Shown: piece by piece, positions 27,904 to 36,810 of the stretch
Numbering within the stretch: position 1 is the stretch's first letter
How the letters are laid out: each line of letters begins with the position of its first letter
DNA from: Nitrospira sp.
GTDB taxonomy: Bacteria; Nitrospirota; Nitrospiria; Nitrospirales; UBA8639
Assembly (NCBI GenBank): GCA_011523385.1
Contig: WTGX01000004.1
Span: forward strand, 124,001 to 188,000
Length of the DNA: 64,000 nucleotides
Direction of reading: 5' to 3'
Program-made: the position numbers and the translations under genes
Notes under the pieces: generated by a model
Database searches by the model: none
Told to the model about the DNA's origin: nothing
What the model saw: the letters and a program-made list of their open reading frames with translations, nothing else

Positions 27904-30543
27904 ATGTCCCTGACCGCCAATGAGCTTCGACAGTCGTTTTTGGATTTTTTCCGTGCTGTCGATCACACTGTCGTTCCCAGCGCGTCGCTCCTTCCCCAGG
28001 CCGATCCCACGCTCCTGTTCACCAACGCGGGCATGAACCAGTTCAAGCGCGTGTTCCTGGGCGAAGAACAGCGTTCGTACTCCCGGGCCGTTTCCGTTCA
28101 ACGGTGCATGCGAGCCGGGGGCAAGCACAATGATCTGGAAAACGTCGGGTATACCCGTCGTCATCATACGTTCTTTGAAATGCTCGGCAATTTCTCGTTC
28201 GGCGACTATTTCAAAAAAGACGCCGTGCATTACGGCTGGGACTATTTGACGAAGACGCTGGGACTGCCCGCGGATCAATTGTGGGTCACGATCTTTCAGA
28301 ATGATGATGAGGCCTTTACATTGTGGGAGAAGAGCGTGGGCGTGCCCGCGACGCGGATCGTGCGGCTCGGGTACAAGGACAATTTCTGGCAAATGGGGGA
28401 GACCGGCCCCTGCGGGCCTTGTTCCGAAATCCACATCGATCAGGGGGAGGCCCTCGGGTGTGGCCTGGCCTCGTGTGCGGTGGGGTGTGATTGTGACCGG
28501 TATCTGGAAATCTGGAACCTTGTGTTCATGCAGTTCGACCGCGATGCCGAAGGCAACCTGCATCCGTTGCCGAAACCCAGTATCGACACCGGCATGGGCC
28601 TTGAACGGCTGGCCGCCGTGGTCCAGGGCGTGGACAGCAATTATGCCACCGACTTGTTCATGCCGCTGCTCTCGGCGATTGCCGGCCGGACGGGTTGTAC
28701 GTACGGCAAGGATGAAAACGCCGACCGGTCCATGCGGGTCATTGCGGATCATTTGCGGGCCATCACGTTCATGATCACGGACGGGATACTTCCATCGAAC
28801 GAAGGCCGGGGATACGTGTTGCGACGGATTTTACGCAGAGCTTCCCGACATGGACGGCTCTTGGGCGTGACCGAACCGTTTCTGCATGAATTGACCGGCG
28901 CGATTAAGACTCAGATGCAAGGGGCCTACCCCGAACTGGCCGATGCGGCTGAGACGTGTCGCACAATCGTCGAAGGTGAGGAGGAACGGTTTATCGGCAC
29001 GTTGGACCAAGGCTTACCCATCCTGAACCGTATGGTCGGTGAAGCCCAAGCCGGAGCTCTGGACGGCGAGAGCGTCTTCAAACTGTACGATACGTATGGT
29101 TTTCCCTTGGATTTGATCGAAGAGGCTGCTCGTGAACAGGGTTTGGTTGCCGATCTCGAAGGTTTTCAACGTGCGTTGGAAGCGCAGCGTGACCGGGCAC
29201 GCAAATCGGCTGTTTTCGTCGCGGAACAGGAGAAATCGTTTATCACCGAATTGGCACAACAACTTCCTCCTACGGAGTTCCTTGGCTATCAGGCGCTTCA
29301 CTCCGAGAGCGTGGTGCAGGTTATGCTCAAAGGAGAGGTTCCGGCGGACGAAGTCGTGGAAGGCGAAGACGTGGAACTGATCCTGAATGTCACCCCCTTC
29401 TATCCCGAAGGCGGCGGTCAGGTCGGGGATCAGGGGACGTTGACGGGCACGGAAGGCCGGATTCAGGTCAGGGAAACCACCAAGGTTGGCGGAAAACTCC
29501 TGCTGCACAAGGGAACGGTCGTCGCCGGATGCGTCCGTAAGGGCGAGCCGCTGGCTGCCGCGGTGGACTCGACGACCCGGCACGGCGCGGCCCGGAATCA
29601 TACCGCCACCCATCTCCTCCACGCGGCGCTTCGAGAAGTGCTGGGCTCTCAGGTGAAACAATATGGTTCGCTGGTCGCCCCGAACCGGTTGCGTTTTGAT
29701 TTTTCCTATTTCAAGCCGCTCCGCACCCGGGACCTTGAAGAAATCGAAGCCATGGTCAATTTTCACGTGTTGGGCAATACGCTCGTCCAAACCGACGTCA
29801 TGGGTATCCAGGAGGCGATTCACGCCGGCGCCCTGGCGTTTTTCGGTGACAAGTACGGTGAACGGGTGCGGGTCGTGGGTATCGGGGAGTTCAGCAAGGA
29901 ACTGTGCGGGGGCACGCATTGCCGGCATACGGGGGAAATCGGCTCGTTCCGCATTCTCTCCGAAGGCGGGATCGCGTCCGGGGTGCGGCGTATCGAGGCA
30001 TTGACCGGGACAGGGGCATTGGCGCATGGAAAAAAGCTGGAATCCGACGTCAGGGAATTGGCGGAGTTGTTGAAAAGCAGCCCTTCGGAAATCGTCCCGA
30101 AAACACGGAAACTCGTTTCCCAGTTGAAGGAAAAGGAGCGGGAACTCGATCAACTCAAATTGAAATTGATGGACCAGAGTGCCGGGGGCGGCGAGGCCCA
30201 AGTTCGGGAGATCCGGGGCATTCACGTTCACGTTCAGGAGGCCCAGGGGTTATCGATGCAGGAACTCCGACTGCTTTCCGACAAGGTGCGGAACAAGGTC
30301 CCCAAGGGTGTGATCGCCTTGGGCTCGGTTGCTGATGAGAAAGTCTCGTTGTTGGTGATTGTATCTCCCGACCTGACGCCCACGTTGCAGGCCGGGCAGT
30401 TGATCAAGGACATGGCGCGCGAAATTGGCGGATCGGGCGGGGGGCGGCCCGAAATGGCTCAAGCCGGGGGGAAGCATCCTGAAAAATTGGGTCAGGCCCT
30501 TGAAAAAGTGTTTGACCTGATCGAAGCGCAGGTCCCTGGATAG
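27904..30543 (+). CDS. alaS: Alanyl-tRNA synthetase
   Basis: MSLTANELRQSFLDFFRAVDHTVVPSASLLP, LLFTNAGMNQFK, GGTHCRHTGEIG; start at 27904 (upstream ORF extension is repeat DNA). Confidence 0.98.
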   Translation: MSLTANELRQSFLDFFRAVDHTVVPSASLLPQADPTLLFTNAGMNQFKRVFLGEEQRSYSRAVSVQRCMRAGGKHNDLENVGYTRRHHTFFEMLGNFSFGDYFKKDAVHYGWDYLTKTLGLPADQLWVTIFQNDDEAFTLWEKSVGVPATRIVRLGYKDNFWQMGETGPCGPCSEIHIDQGEALGCGLASCAVGCDCDRYLEIWNLVFMQFDRDAEGNLHPLPKPSIDTGMGLERLAAVVQGVDSNYATDLFMPLLSAIAGRTGCTYGKDENADRSMRVIADHLRAITFMITDGILPSNEGRGYVLRRILRRASRHGRLLGVTEPFLHELTGAIKTQMQGAYPELADAAETCRTIVEGEEERFIGTLDQGLPILNRMVGEAQAGALDGESVFKLYDTYGFPLDLIEEAAREQGLVADLEGFQRALEAQRDRARKSAVFVAEQEKSFITELAQQLPPTEFLGYQALHSESVVQVMLKGEVPADEVVEGEDVELILNVTPFYPEGGGQVGDQGTLTGTEGRIQVRETTKVGGKLLLHKGTVVAGCVRKGEPLAAAVDSTTRHGAARNHTATHLLHAALREVLGSQVKQYGSLVAPNRLRFDFSYFKPLRTRDLEEIEAMVNFHVLGNTLVQTDVMGIQEAIHAGALAFFGDKYGERVRVVGIGEFSKELCGGTHCRHTGEIGSFRILSEGGIASGVRRIEALTGTGALAHGKKLESDVRELAELLKSSPSEIVPKTRKLVSQLKEKERELDQLKLKLMDQSAGGGEAQVREIRGIHVHVQEAQGLSMQELRLLSDKVRNKVPKGVIALGSVADEKVSLLVIVSPDLTPTLQAGQLIKDMAREIGGSGGGRPEMAQAGGKHPEKLGQALEKVFDLIEAQVPG

Positions 30544-30578
30544 TCGTGAACCCGGCTCTACCTCCCCTTGAATCATTG

Positions 30579-31598
30579 ATGCTCAAAAAAACTTTCCTCA
30601 TCATTTCCGGCGTTCTTCTGTTGGGATTTGGTGTCGGATTCGCGGTGCTGAACCAACTCGAACCCGTTGGCCATGCTTCCCGGGTGACGGTGTTGGATAT
30701 TCCCGAAGGGGCGTCCTTGTCCGAAGTGGCGGAAGAACTTCACCGCCAGAAGCTGATCAAGAGCGATTGGGCGTTTGTCTGGTTGGGCCGTCTCTCCGGC
30801 TCGGACCGGAAGATCATTCCGGGGGAGTATGAATTTCATGGAGGCATGGACCCCTCGCTTATTCTGGAGAAGATCATCAATGGCGAGGTCATCCGGTATA
30901 CAATCACGATCCCCGAAGGCTTTTCGGTGAGCCAGATTGCCGGTTTATTGCACGAAAAGCGCCTGGCCGACCGGGAGAAGTTTCTTCAATGCACCAGGGA
31001 TCCGGTCTTCATTGAAACCCTGTCGCTGTCCGTCGATGACCGCGTCGATAACCTGGAAGGCTATCTTTTTCCCGATACCTATCAGTTTGCTCGTCACGTG
31101 GCGCCGGATCGATTGATTGCGACAATGGTGGCCCGGTTCAAGCAGGCCGTAACGAAGGAAGACCGGCGACGAGCCGCGGAATTGGGTCTGTCCCTGCACG
31201 AGGCGGTCACGTTGGCCTCGGTGATTGAAAAAGAAACGGCCAAGCCGGATGAGCGCCCCCTGATTTCCGGAGTGTTTCATAATCGACTACGAAAGAGCAT
31301 CCCGCTGCAAAGCGACCCGACGGTCATTTACGCCTTGAATGAATTTGACGGCAATCTCCGCAAAAAGGACCTGTCGGTCGAAAGCCCCTACAATACTTAC
31401 CGGGTCGTGGGGTTGCCCCCGGGCCCCATTGCCAATCCGGGAAGCGCCGCGGTTCGTGCGGCCCTCTATCCTGAGCCGAGTCAGTATCTGTATTTCGTGT
31501 CACGCAACGACGGCAGCCATGAATTTTCGGCAACGCTTGCCGAACATAACCGGGCCGTGAGGAAATATCAGTTGCGTCAACGTCGCCGTTCCTCGTAA
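30579..31598 (+). CDS. mltG: Endolytic murein transglycosylase MltG (YceG-like)
   Basis: N-terminal TM; VIEKETAKPDERPLISGVFHNRL, LQSDPTVIYAL, SPYNTYRVVGLPPGPIANPG. Confidence 0.95.
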   Translation: MLKKTFLIISGVLLLGFGVGFAVLNQLEPVGHASRVTVLDIPEGASLSEVAEELHRQKLIKSDWAFVWLGRLSGSDRKIIPGEYEFHGGMDPSLILEKIINGEVIRYTITIPEGFSVSQIAGLLHEKRLADREKFLQCTRDPVFIETLSLSVDDRVDNLEGYLFPDTYQFARHVAPDRLIATMVARFKQAVTKEDRRRAAELGLSLHEAVTLASVIEKETAKPDERPLISGVFHNRLRKSIPLQSDPTVIYALNEFDGNLRKKDLSVESPYNTYRVVGLPPGPIANPGSAAVRAALYPEPSQYLYFVSRNDGSHEFSATLAEHNRAVRKYQLRQRRRSS

Positions 31599-31610
31599 TC
31601 TTCCGTCACC

Positions 31611-32075
31611 ATGTCTTTTGAACAACGCGTCACGTCCCTTGGACTGACCTTGCCGACGCCTCCCCAACCCGTGGCCACGTACGTGCCCTCCGTTCGTGTC
31701 GGCGACCTGCTTTTCATCAGCGGCGTGGTGCCCAGCCGTGACGGGCAGATTGTCTTTCAGGGAAAGGTGGGACGCGATCTCTCCAGGGAAGACGGGTATG
31801 AAGCGGCCAAGGTCTCGTTGCTCAATGCCCTGGCCAATATCCGTCAGGCCGCGGGTTCTTTGGATCAGGTAAAACAGATCGTCAAAATGACGGGGTACGT
31901 GGCTTCTCACGAAGGGTTCAGAGAGCAGCCTTACGTGATCAACGGTGCGTCGGACTTGCTGGTGGCGATCTTCGGAGAAGCGGGACGGCACGCCCGTGCG
32001 GCCGTGGGAGTGGCCGAATTACCTCTGGGAGTTCCGGTCGAACTCGAATTGACCGTTCACCTGTTGCCCCGGTAG
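31611..32075 (+). CDS. RidA family protein (YjgF/YER057c/UK114)
   Basis: YVPSVRVGDLLFISGVVPSRDG...; GRHARAAVGVAELPLGVPVELELT. Confidence 0.9.
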   Translation: MSFEQRVTSLGLTLPTPPQPVATYVPSVRVGDLLFISGVVPSRDGQIVFQGKVGRDLSREDGYEAAKVSLLNALANIRQAAGSLDQVKQIVKMTGYVASHEGFREQPYVINGASDLLVAIFGEAGRHARAAVGVAELPLGVPVELELTVHLLPR

Positions 32076-32126
32076 CCGGAAAGGCCCGTTGTTTGAAATG
32101 ACGATTCAGGAACGAGCCACGCTCAC

Positions 32127-32185
32127 GTCGTTCTCTTCACGGACGAATAAAAAACCCCCGGATCCCCGCTAAAAACTGCGGGGAT
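32127..32185 (+). repeat. 59-bp direct repeat (left copy) flanking OMP paralog 2
   Basis: GTCGTTCTCTTCACGGACGAATAAAAAACCCCCGGATCCCCGCTAAAAACTGCGGGGAT; ~57/59 identical to 33724-33782. Confidence 0.9.
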
Positions 32186-32425
32186 TGTAAATGTTCACTA
32201 ATTCGTTGACAATTTCCGTCGATGGCTTGAGGGGTCACCATCCGTACGAGCACGCGCCAGTGGTCATCCTGGGCGAAGCGAACGGATCTGCTGTTCCAGA
32301 CGTTCGGCGGCTGAAACGACGAGATTCCTCGCTAGGCCCTTCACTCCGTTCAGGGCAAGCTTCGGAATGACCATTCTGGTGTGATTAGTCTCTCCATTCT
32401 GTCAACGAATGAGTGAACACATACA
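32186..32425. mobile_element. MITE-like non-autonomous element (240 bp)
   Basis: TIRs TGTAAATGTTCACTAATTCGTTGACA / TGTCAACGAATGAGTGAACACATACA (23/26), GGGAT direct repeats at both ends, uninterrupted empty site at 33778-33783; no ORF. Confidence 0.82.
32265..32372. repeat. Interspersed repeat, family B (inside the MITE-like element)
   Basis: GTCATCCTGGGCGAAGCGAACGGATCTGC...GAGATTCCTCGCTAGGCCCTTCACTCCGTTCAGGGCAAGCTTCGGAATGAC. Confidence 0.8.
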
Positions 32426-32512
32426 GGGATGACAAAGAAAGGCACAGAACATAATCCTGCTATCCGGGAACTCGACCCGGCGGTCTTATACGTCCCGATT
32501 AAGTAAAACTTA

Positions 32513-32541
32513 TTGACGCCAAGAACGCCTTGCTATAAAAT
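32513..32541 (+). promoter_or_regulatory. Sigma70-type promoter of OMP paralog 2
   Basis: TTGACG...TATAAAAT; same arrangement upstream of paralog 3. Confidence 0.6.
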
Positions 32542-32606
32542 CTGCTGCACTAAAAATAACTGAGTGTGCAGTGATATTTATAAAGGGAAAGGGGGAAGGT
32601 GACAAC

Positions 32607-33560
32607 ATGAAAAAATTCTTACTCGTGCTGGTGGTCATGGGGTTGATTCTTTCATCCGGTCCGGTGTGGGCCAAGGACGGATTATACCTGGGGATGGATA
32701 TAGGCGTGGCCGTGGCCCCGGACATGGACGTGCAGACCGGGGGATTTGATGATTGGTCACCCGATGGGAAGGGCACACGATGCGACGTTACCCTTAACCC
32801 AGAGCGAGTGCAGGGGGGAGACTGTGAAGATGATCCGAGAGCCTGGGGTCCGGCGAATGAGTCTTTTGATGGCGGCTCGGGCATCCTGGCGGGATTGGCC
32901 GTGGGGTATCGCCTGGGTGGCTTCAGGGTCGAGGGTGAATATTTCTATCGCGGTGCCCGGTATGACAGTACGGCGACCCCCATTTTTGCTGGTGGGTGGA
33001 ATCCAAACAACCAACCGGAATATGGCCGTGGTGATGACAGCGCTCCCAATGTCGAAGATGCCGTGGATGACCTGTTGTCGCACAACTTCTTTGCCAACTT
33101 GTATTACGATTACCGCTCGGACTCGAAGTTTACCCCGTATGCGGGCTTTGGCATCGGGCTCGCTCAGGTCTCGGTCGCGTACCGGACACGTTGGCAGCGA
33201 AGCACGAACCCAGATAACATCACGGTCTTCGACACCACGGGTTCCGAAGGCGCTGCTGGGAGGGCATTGAACGAAAAGCTCGCCGGGTCCGTGACGCATG
33301 ACCGGGCCAGAATGTCGGATACGCTTTTCGGGTATCAGTTGTTGGCTGGCGTGGATTATCAGGTCAGCGAGCCCCTCACGATCGGGCTCAAGTTCCGGTA
33401 CGCGATGTTCGGGGAATTCGAGGACGAGTCGGTATATACGAAACTCCGTGGGCATGCCCCGGTGGTCGGGAATCCCCCAGCAAGGCCTGCGACCTACTAT
33501 ATCAGCACGGATGACATTCAATTCTGGGGCGTGAGTCTGAACATGAAATATCAGTTCTGA
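32607..33560 (+). CDS. Outer-membrane beta-barrel protein, paralog 2
   Basis: Signal peptide MKKFLLVLVVMGLILSSGPVWAKDG; LLSHNFFANLYYDYRSDSKFTPYAGFG; C-terminal NMKYQF. Confidence 0.9.
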   Translation: MKKFLLVLVVMGLILSSGPVWAKDGLYLGMDIGVAVAPDMDVQTGGFDDWSPDGKGTRCDVTLNPERVQGGDCEDDPRAWGPANESFDGGSGILAGLAVGYRLGGFRVEGEYFYRGARYDSTATPIFAGGWNPNNQPEYGRGDDSAPNVEDAVDDLLSHNFFANLYYDYRSDSKFTPYAGFGIGLAQVSVAYRTRWQRSTNPDNITVFDTTGSEGAAGRALNEKLAGSVTHDRARMSDTLFGYQLLAGVDYQVSEPLTIGLKFRYAMFGEFEDESVYTKLRGHAPVVGNPPARPATYYISTDDIQFWGVSLNMKYQF

Positions 33561-33723
33561 CCGGCGACCTTGGAACGGCCGGAAACGTTGTTTCCGTAAC
33601 GATTGCCCGCCTGACCGGAACTTCGTCATAGCCATTTGCCATCGGGTGGTCTGTTTTCTCCTGCCGTCATTCCCGATAGAAAGAACTGGATCCCCGATTA
33701 AGGATGTCGTGGACGAATCCAGA

Positions 33724-33782
33724 GTCGTTCTCTTCACGGACGAATAAAAAAACCCTGGATCCCCGCTAAAAACTGCGGGGAT
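33724..33782 (+). repeat. 59-bp direct repeat (right copy)
   Basis: GTCGTTCTCTTCACGGACGAATAAAAAAACCCTGGATCCCCGCTAAAAACTGCGGGGAT. Confidence 0.9.
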
Positions 33783-33864
33783 GACAAAGAAAGGCACAGA
33801 ATATAACCCTGTTATCCGGGAACTCGACTCATCGGTCTCATAAGCACTGAACAAGTGCCGCTTA

Positions 33865-33892
33865 TTGACGACAAAACATCAAGCTATAAAAT
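33865..33892 (+). promoter_or_regulatory. Sigma70-type promoter of OMP paralog 3
   Basis: TTGACG...TATAAAAT. Confidence 0.6.
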
Positions 33893-33958
33893 TCGCTGCA
33901 TTGGAAAACAGTCAGGCATAAGGCATGCAGTGATGTTTATAAAAGGAGCGGTGACAAC

Positions 33959-34921
33959 ATGAAAAAAATCTTGATTGTGCTGATGGTCATGGGGTTGGTG
34001 ATCTCCTCTGGTCCGGTCTTGGCCAAGGACGGATTTTATATAGGAGGGGACTTGGGCATCGCGGTGGCCCCGGGAATGGACGTGGATGCCTGGGATAATG
34101 ATGTTTCAACTAGATGTGACGGCTTCATTAATAATGACGGGTCAGGTAATCACATGGTGCCACCGTTAGCCGGTGATTGCAATCAGTCGGCTAATAAAAA
34201 TGACGGATTCTGGACTCAGCAGTTTAATGGAGGTACCGGCATTTTGGCTGGAGCGTCTTTGGGGTATCGTATGGGGAGTTTCAGGGGCGAGGCGGAATAT
34301 TTCTATCGCGGTACGACCTATGATGACTTGGACAATACAATCCAATTCATAACACCGACTGGGACGGAAGAGTTTCAGGGTGGTAAAGTTGGACAAGAAC
34401 TCTCTGCCATAGAAGCCGGGGTGGATGACGTGCTGTCGCACAACTTCTTCGCCAATCTGTACTATGACTATCAGTCAGACTCCAAGTTTACGCCGTACGT
34501 GGGCGTTGGAGTTGGGTTTTCCCGGGTGTCGCTGGATTTCTTTAACCGATGGGGGAGGAATCCTGATGCCAGCAAAATCACGACGTTCAACGAAACTGAG
34601 GGTACTCAAGATCAGAAAGACTTGCTGCATGAACGACTCGCAGGCACAACCACCATCGGTAGGGCCAAGCTTTCGGATACGCTGTTCGGATATCAGGTGC
34701 TCGCGGGCGTGGACTATCAGGTCAGCGAGCCGGTGAGTATCGGGCTCAAGTTCCGGTGGGCGGATTTCGGCGAATTCGAGGATGGGCGAGAGTGGGATCA
34801 GCTTCGTACTCATGCCTCCGCGGTTGGACCGGAAGCAGGCAGCCCGCGGGTGCGGTACTCAGCGATGACGCAGGATATTCAATTCTGGGGCGTGAGCCTC
34901 AACATGAAGTATCAGTTCTGA
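33959..34921 (+). CDS. Outer-membrane beta-barrel protein, paralog 3
   Basis: Signal peptide MKKILIVLMVMGLVISSGPVLAKDG; strongly similar to 32607-33560; C-terminal NMKYQF. Confidence 0.9.
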   Translation: MKKILIVLMVMGLVISSGPVLAKDGFYIGGDLGIAVAPGMDVDAWDNDVSTRCDGFINNDGSGNHMVPPLAGDCNQSANKNDGFWTQQFNGGTGILAGASLGYRMGSFRGEAEYFYRGTTYDDLDNTIQFITPTGTEEFQGGKVGQELSAIEAGVDDVLSHNFFANLYYDYQSDSKFTPYVGVGVGFSRVSLDFFNRWGRNPDASKITTFNETEGTQDQKDLLHERLAGTTTIGRAKLSDTLFGYQVLAGVDYQVSEPVSIGLKFRWADFGEFEDGREWDQLRTHASAVGPEAGSPRVRYSAMTQDIQFWGVSLNMKYQF

Positions 34922-35037
34922 CCTGTCGATCTGAAGCGGTTGCCACCGCCGTGTGGCAGACGGTTGTTCAATCGCCCTGAATTTTGTCCTGAGCCTTGCC
35001 GTTGGTTGACGGCAAAAAGGGCCTCGTTATACAGTAT

Positions 35038-35076
35038 AAAGTGGCCGCGTCATTTACTGTGGCGCGGCCACTTTCT
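35038..35076. terminator. Strong hairpin, probable terminator after OMP paralog 3
   Basis: AAAGTGGCCGCG-13 nt-CGCGGCCACTTT perfect 12-bp stem. Confidence 0.7.
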
Positions 35077-35151
35077 ATTTCAACTCTCGGGGCGTTTCGA
35101 TGCGTCTGGATATGAAATATCAGTTTTGATCATGGAAGGGGTAATTGCGAT

Positions 35152-36810
35152 ATGAGACACGTGTTTCTTGCTTTACTGGTCGTTTGTATAACGGCTTCGT
35201 TTGTACAGGCTGAATTGTTTCCGGCCTCCGGGCCTCCGGGGGCCACGGTGACGATTGGTGGGACCGCGTTCGGAGAGTTTGTTTCGACTGCGGAGAATCG
35301 GGTGGACTTCAACGGCGTGCCCGCGTTGATTCAGCTCTGGGAGCCTGATCTGGTCATGGTCAAGGTGCCGCTGGGCGCCAGGAGCGGCGACGTGACGGTA
35401 TCGGGAACGAAAGGCACCGTGGTAGCAGGCCGGTTTGCCATTCAGCAGGTGAAGATTACCAAGTTGGTGCCGCCGGAAGCGGAGCCCGGCTCGGTGCTCA
35501 CGATCGAGGGTGAGCATTTCGGGAATACCGCGGGATCGCGCGATCCCAATACCATGTTCGGCGTGAACCGCGTGTTGATCAATGGCATTCTGTCGGAAAT
35601 CCTGAAATGGCGGCCCGGGAAGATTGACGTCAAGATCCCGGCCAATGCCAAGTCCGGTGACGTGGTCGTGCAACTGGCTTCCTCCGATCCGTTGCCGGAT
35701 GGGTCATGTTGCGCGCCGGTCAAATATGCCGAGAGTAATCGCATGCCGGTTTCCTTGATCCCCAGTATTTCGTTTGCGCCGAATCGAGGGCCCGTCGGAA
35801 CCAAAGTCGTGCTGAGCGGGCAACAGTTCGGTGATGCCAAAGGGCCGAATGATGCGATTACGATCGGCGGCAAGCCTGTGACGATTGCCAAATGGGCTCC
35901 ACGCACCATCGTGGTCCACGTGCCGCTCAACGCCGTGAGCGGGCCCGTGACGTTTCAACAGGACGGGCGTGCGAGGACTTTGGGCCAATTCGAATTGGTC
36001 GAACCCGGATCCGATGGGTTGTTCCCGGCTCAGGGGCCGATCGGCACCTTGGTTCATATCAAGGGAAAAAATTTCGGAGTATTTTCCGAAGCGGGGAGTA
36101 CGGCGTATGCGTTCGATTTCGATCCCGGCCAGAACCGCGTGGAAATTGGCGGGGTTCCGGCCATTATTCACCGATGGCAGGACAACGAAATCAACGTGTG
36201 GGTGCCCTATAGCGCCAAGTCCGGTCCCGTTGTCGTGAAGCGAGGCGGTACAATTCCCAAACCCGATGGGACCTGTTGTGCCAAGCAAGATGTCGTCGAC
36301 TTGGAAGTGGGCTCATTTACCGTGCAGACGCCGAAGGTCACGTCTTACTCTCCGAAGGAAGCCGGGATCGATGAGATCGTCACGCTGAAAGGCGAGGGGT
36401 TCGGGGAGTTCCTGAAAATCGCGGAGGCGACGCGCCTGGAATTGAATACCGATGCCCATGATTGGAAGAACTATCGACTGGGGCCCGACGTCTCACGCAC
36501 GGAAGTGCTGGTGAACGGGGTCGCGGCCGTCGTGGTCTCGTGGAAGGATACCGAAATCAAGGTTCAGGTGCCCAGGCGGCACGTGTTCGGGTTCGGGCAT
36601 CCCGAAGGGTTTTACGTGGATCCCACCAAAGGAGAAATCGTCGTGCGTCGCGGGTCCTGGGATTTACTCAAAAACGGCCGGTGCTGTTCCCGGAAGCAGT
36701 GGCAGAGCGCCGTGGCGGGCGAATTCAAGATTCTGCCACGGGGATTGCCCCACAAGGAATTTTTCTACGATTATACGCAAGAGCCTTGGAGAACCGACCA
36801 GGCACCGTGA
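35152..36810 (+). CDS. Secreted IPT/TIG-repeat protein
   Basis: Signal peptide; five IPT-like repeats (e.g. LFPASGPPGATVTIGGTAFGEF, LFPAQGPIGTLVHIKGKNFG); three DGxCC/NGxCC motifs. Confidence 0.85.
   Translation: MRHVFLALLVVCITASFVQAELFPASGPPGATVTIGGTAFGEFVSTAENRVDFNGVPALIQLWEPDLVMVKVPLGARSGDVTVSGTKGTVVAGRFAIQQVKITKLVPPEAEPGSVLTIEGEHFGNTAGSRDPNTMFGVNRVLINGILSEILKWRPGKIDVKIPANAKSGDVVVQLASSDPLPDGSCCAPVKYAESNRMPVSLIPSISFAPNRGPVGTKVVLSGQQFGDAKGPNDAITIGGKPVTIAKWAPRTIVVHVPLNAVSGPVTFQQDGRARTLGQFELVEPGSDGLFPAQGPIGTLVHIKGKNFGVFSEAGSTAYAFDFDPGQNRVEIGGVPAIIHRWQDNEINVWVPYSAKSGPVVVKRGGTIPKPDGTCCAKQDVVDLEVGSFTVQTPKVTSYSPKEAGIDEIVTLKGEGFGEFLKIAEATRLELNTDAHDWKNYRLGPDVSRTEVLVNGVAAVVVSWKDTEIKVQVPRRHVFGFGHPEGFYVDPTKGEIVVRRGSWDLLKNGRCCSRKQWQSAVAGEFKILPRGLPHKEFFYDYTQEPWRTDQAP

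Noticed and set aside
27481-28752. 423-aa minus-strand ORF
   Set aside because: Antisense to recA 3' end and alaS; no protein-like motifs. It reflects a high-GC open antisense frame.
29014-30231. 405-aa minus-strand ORF inside alaS
   Set aside because: Entirely antisense to clear alaS coding sequence.
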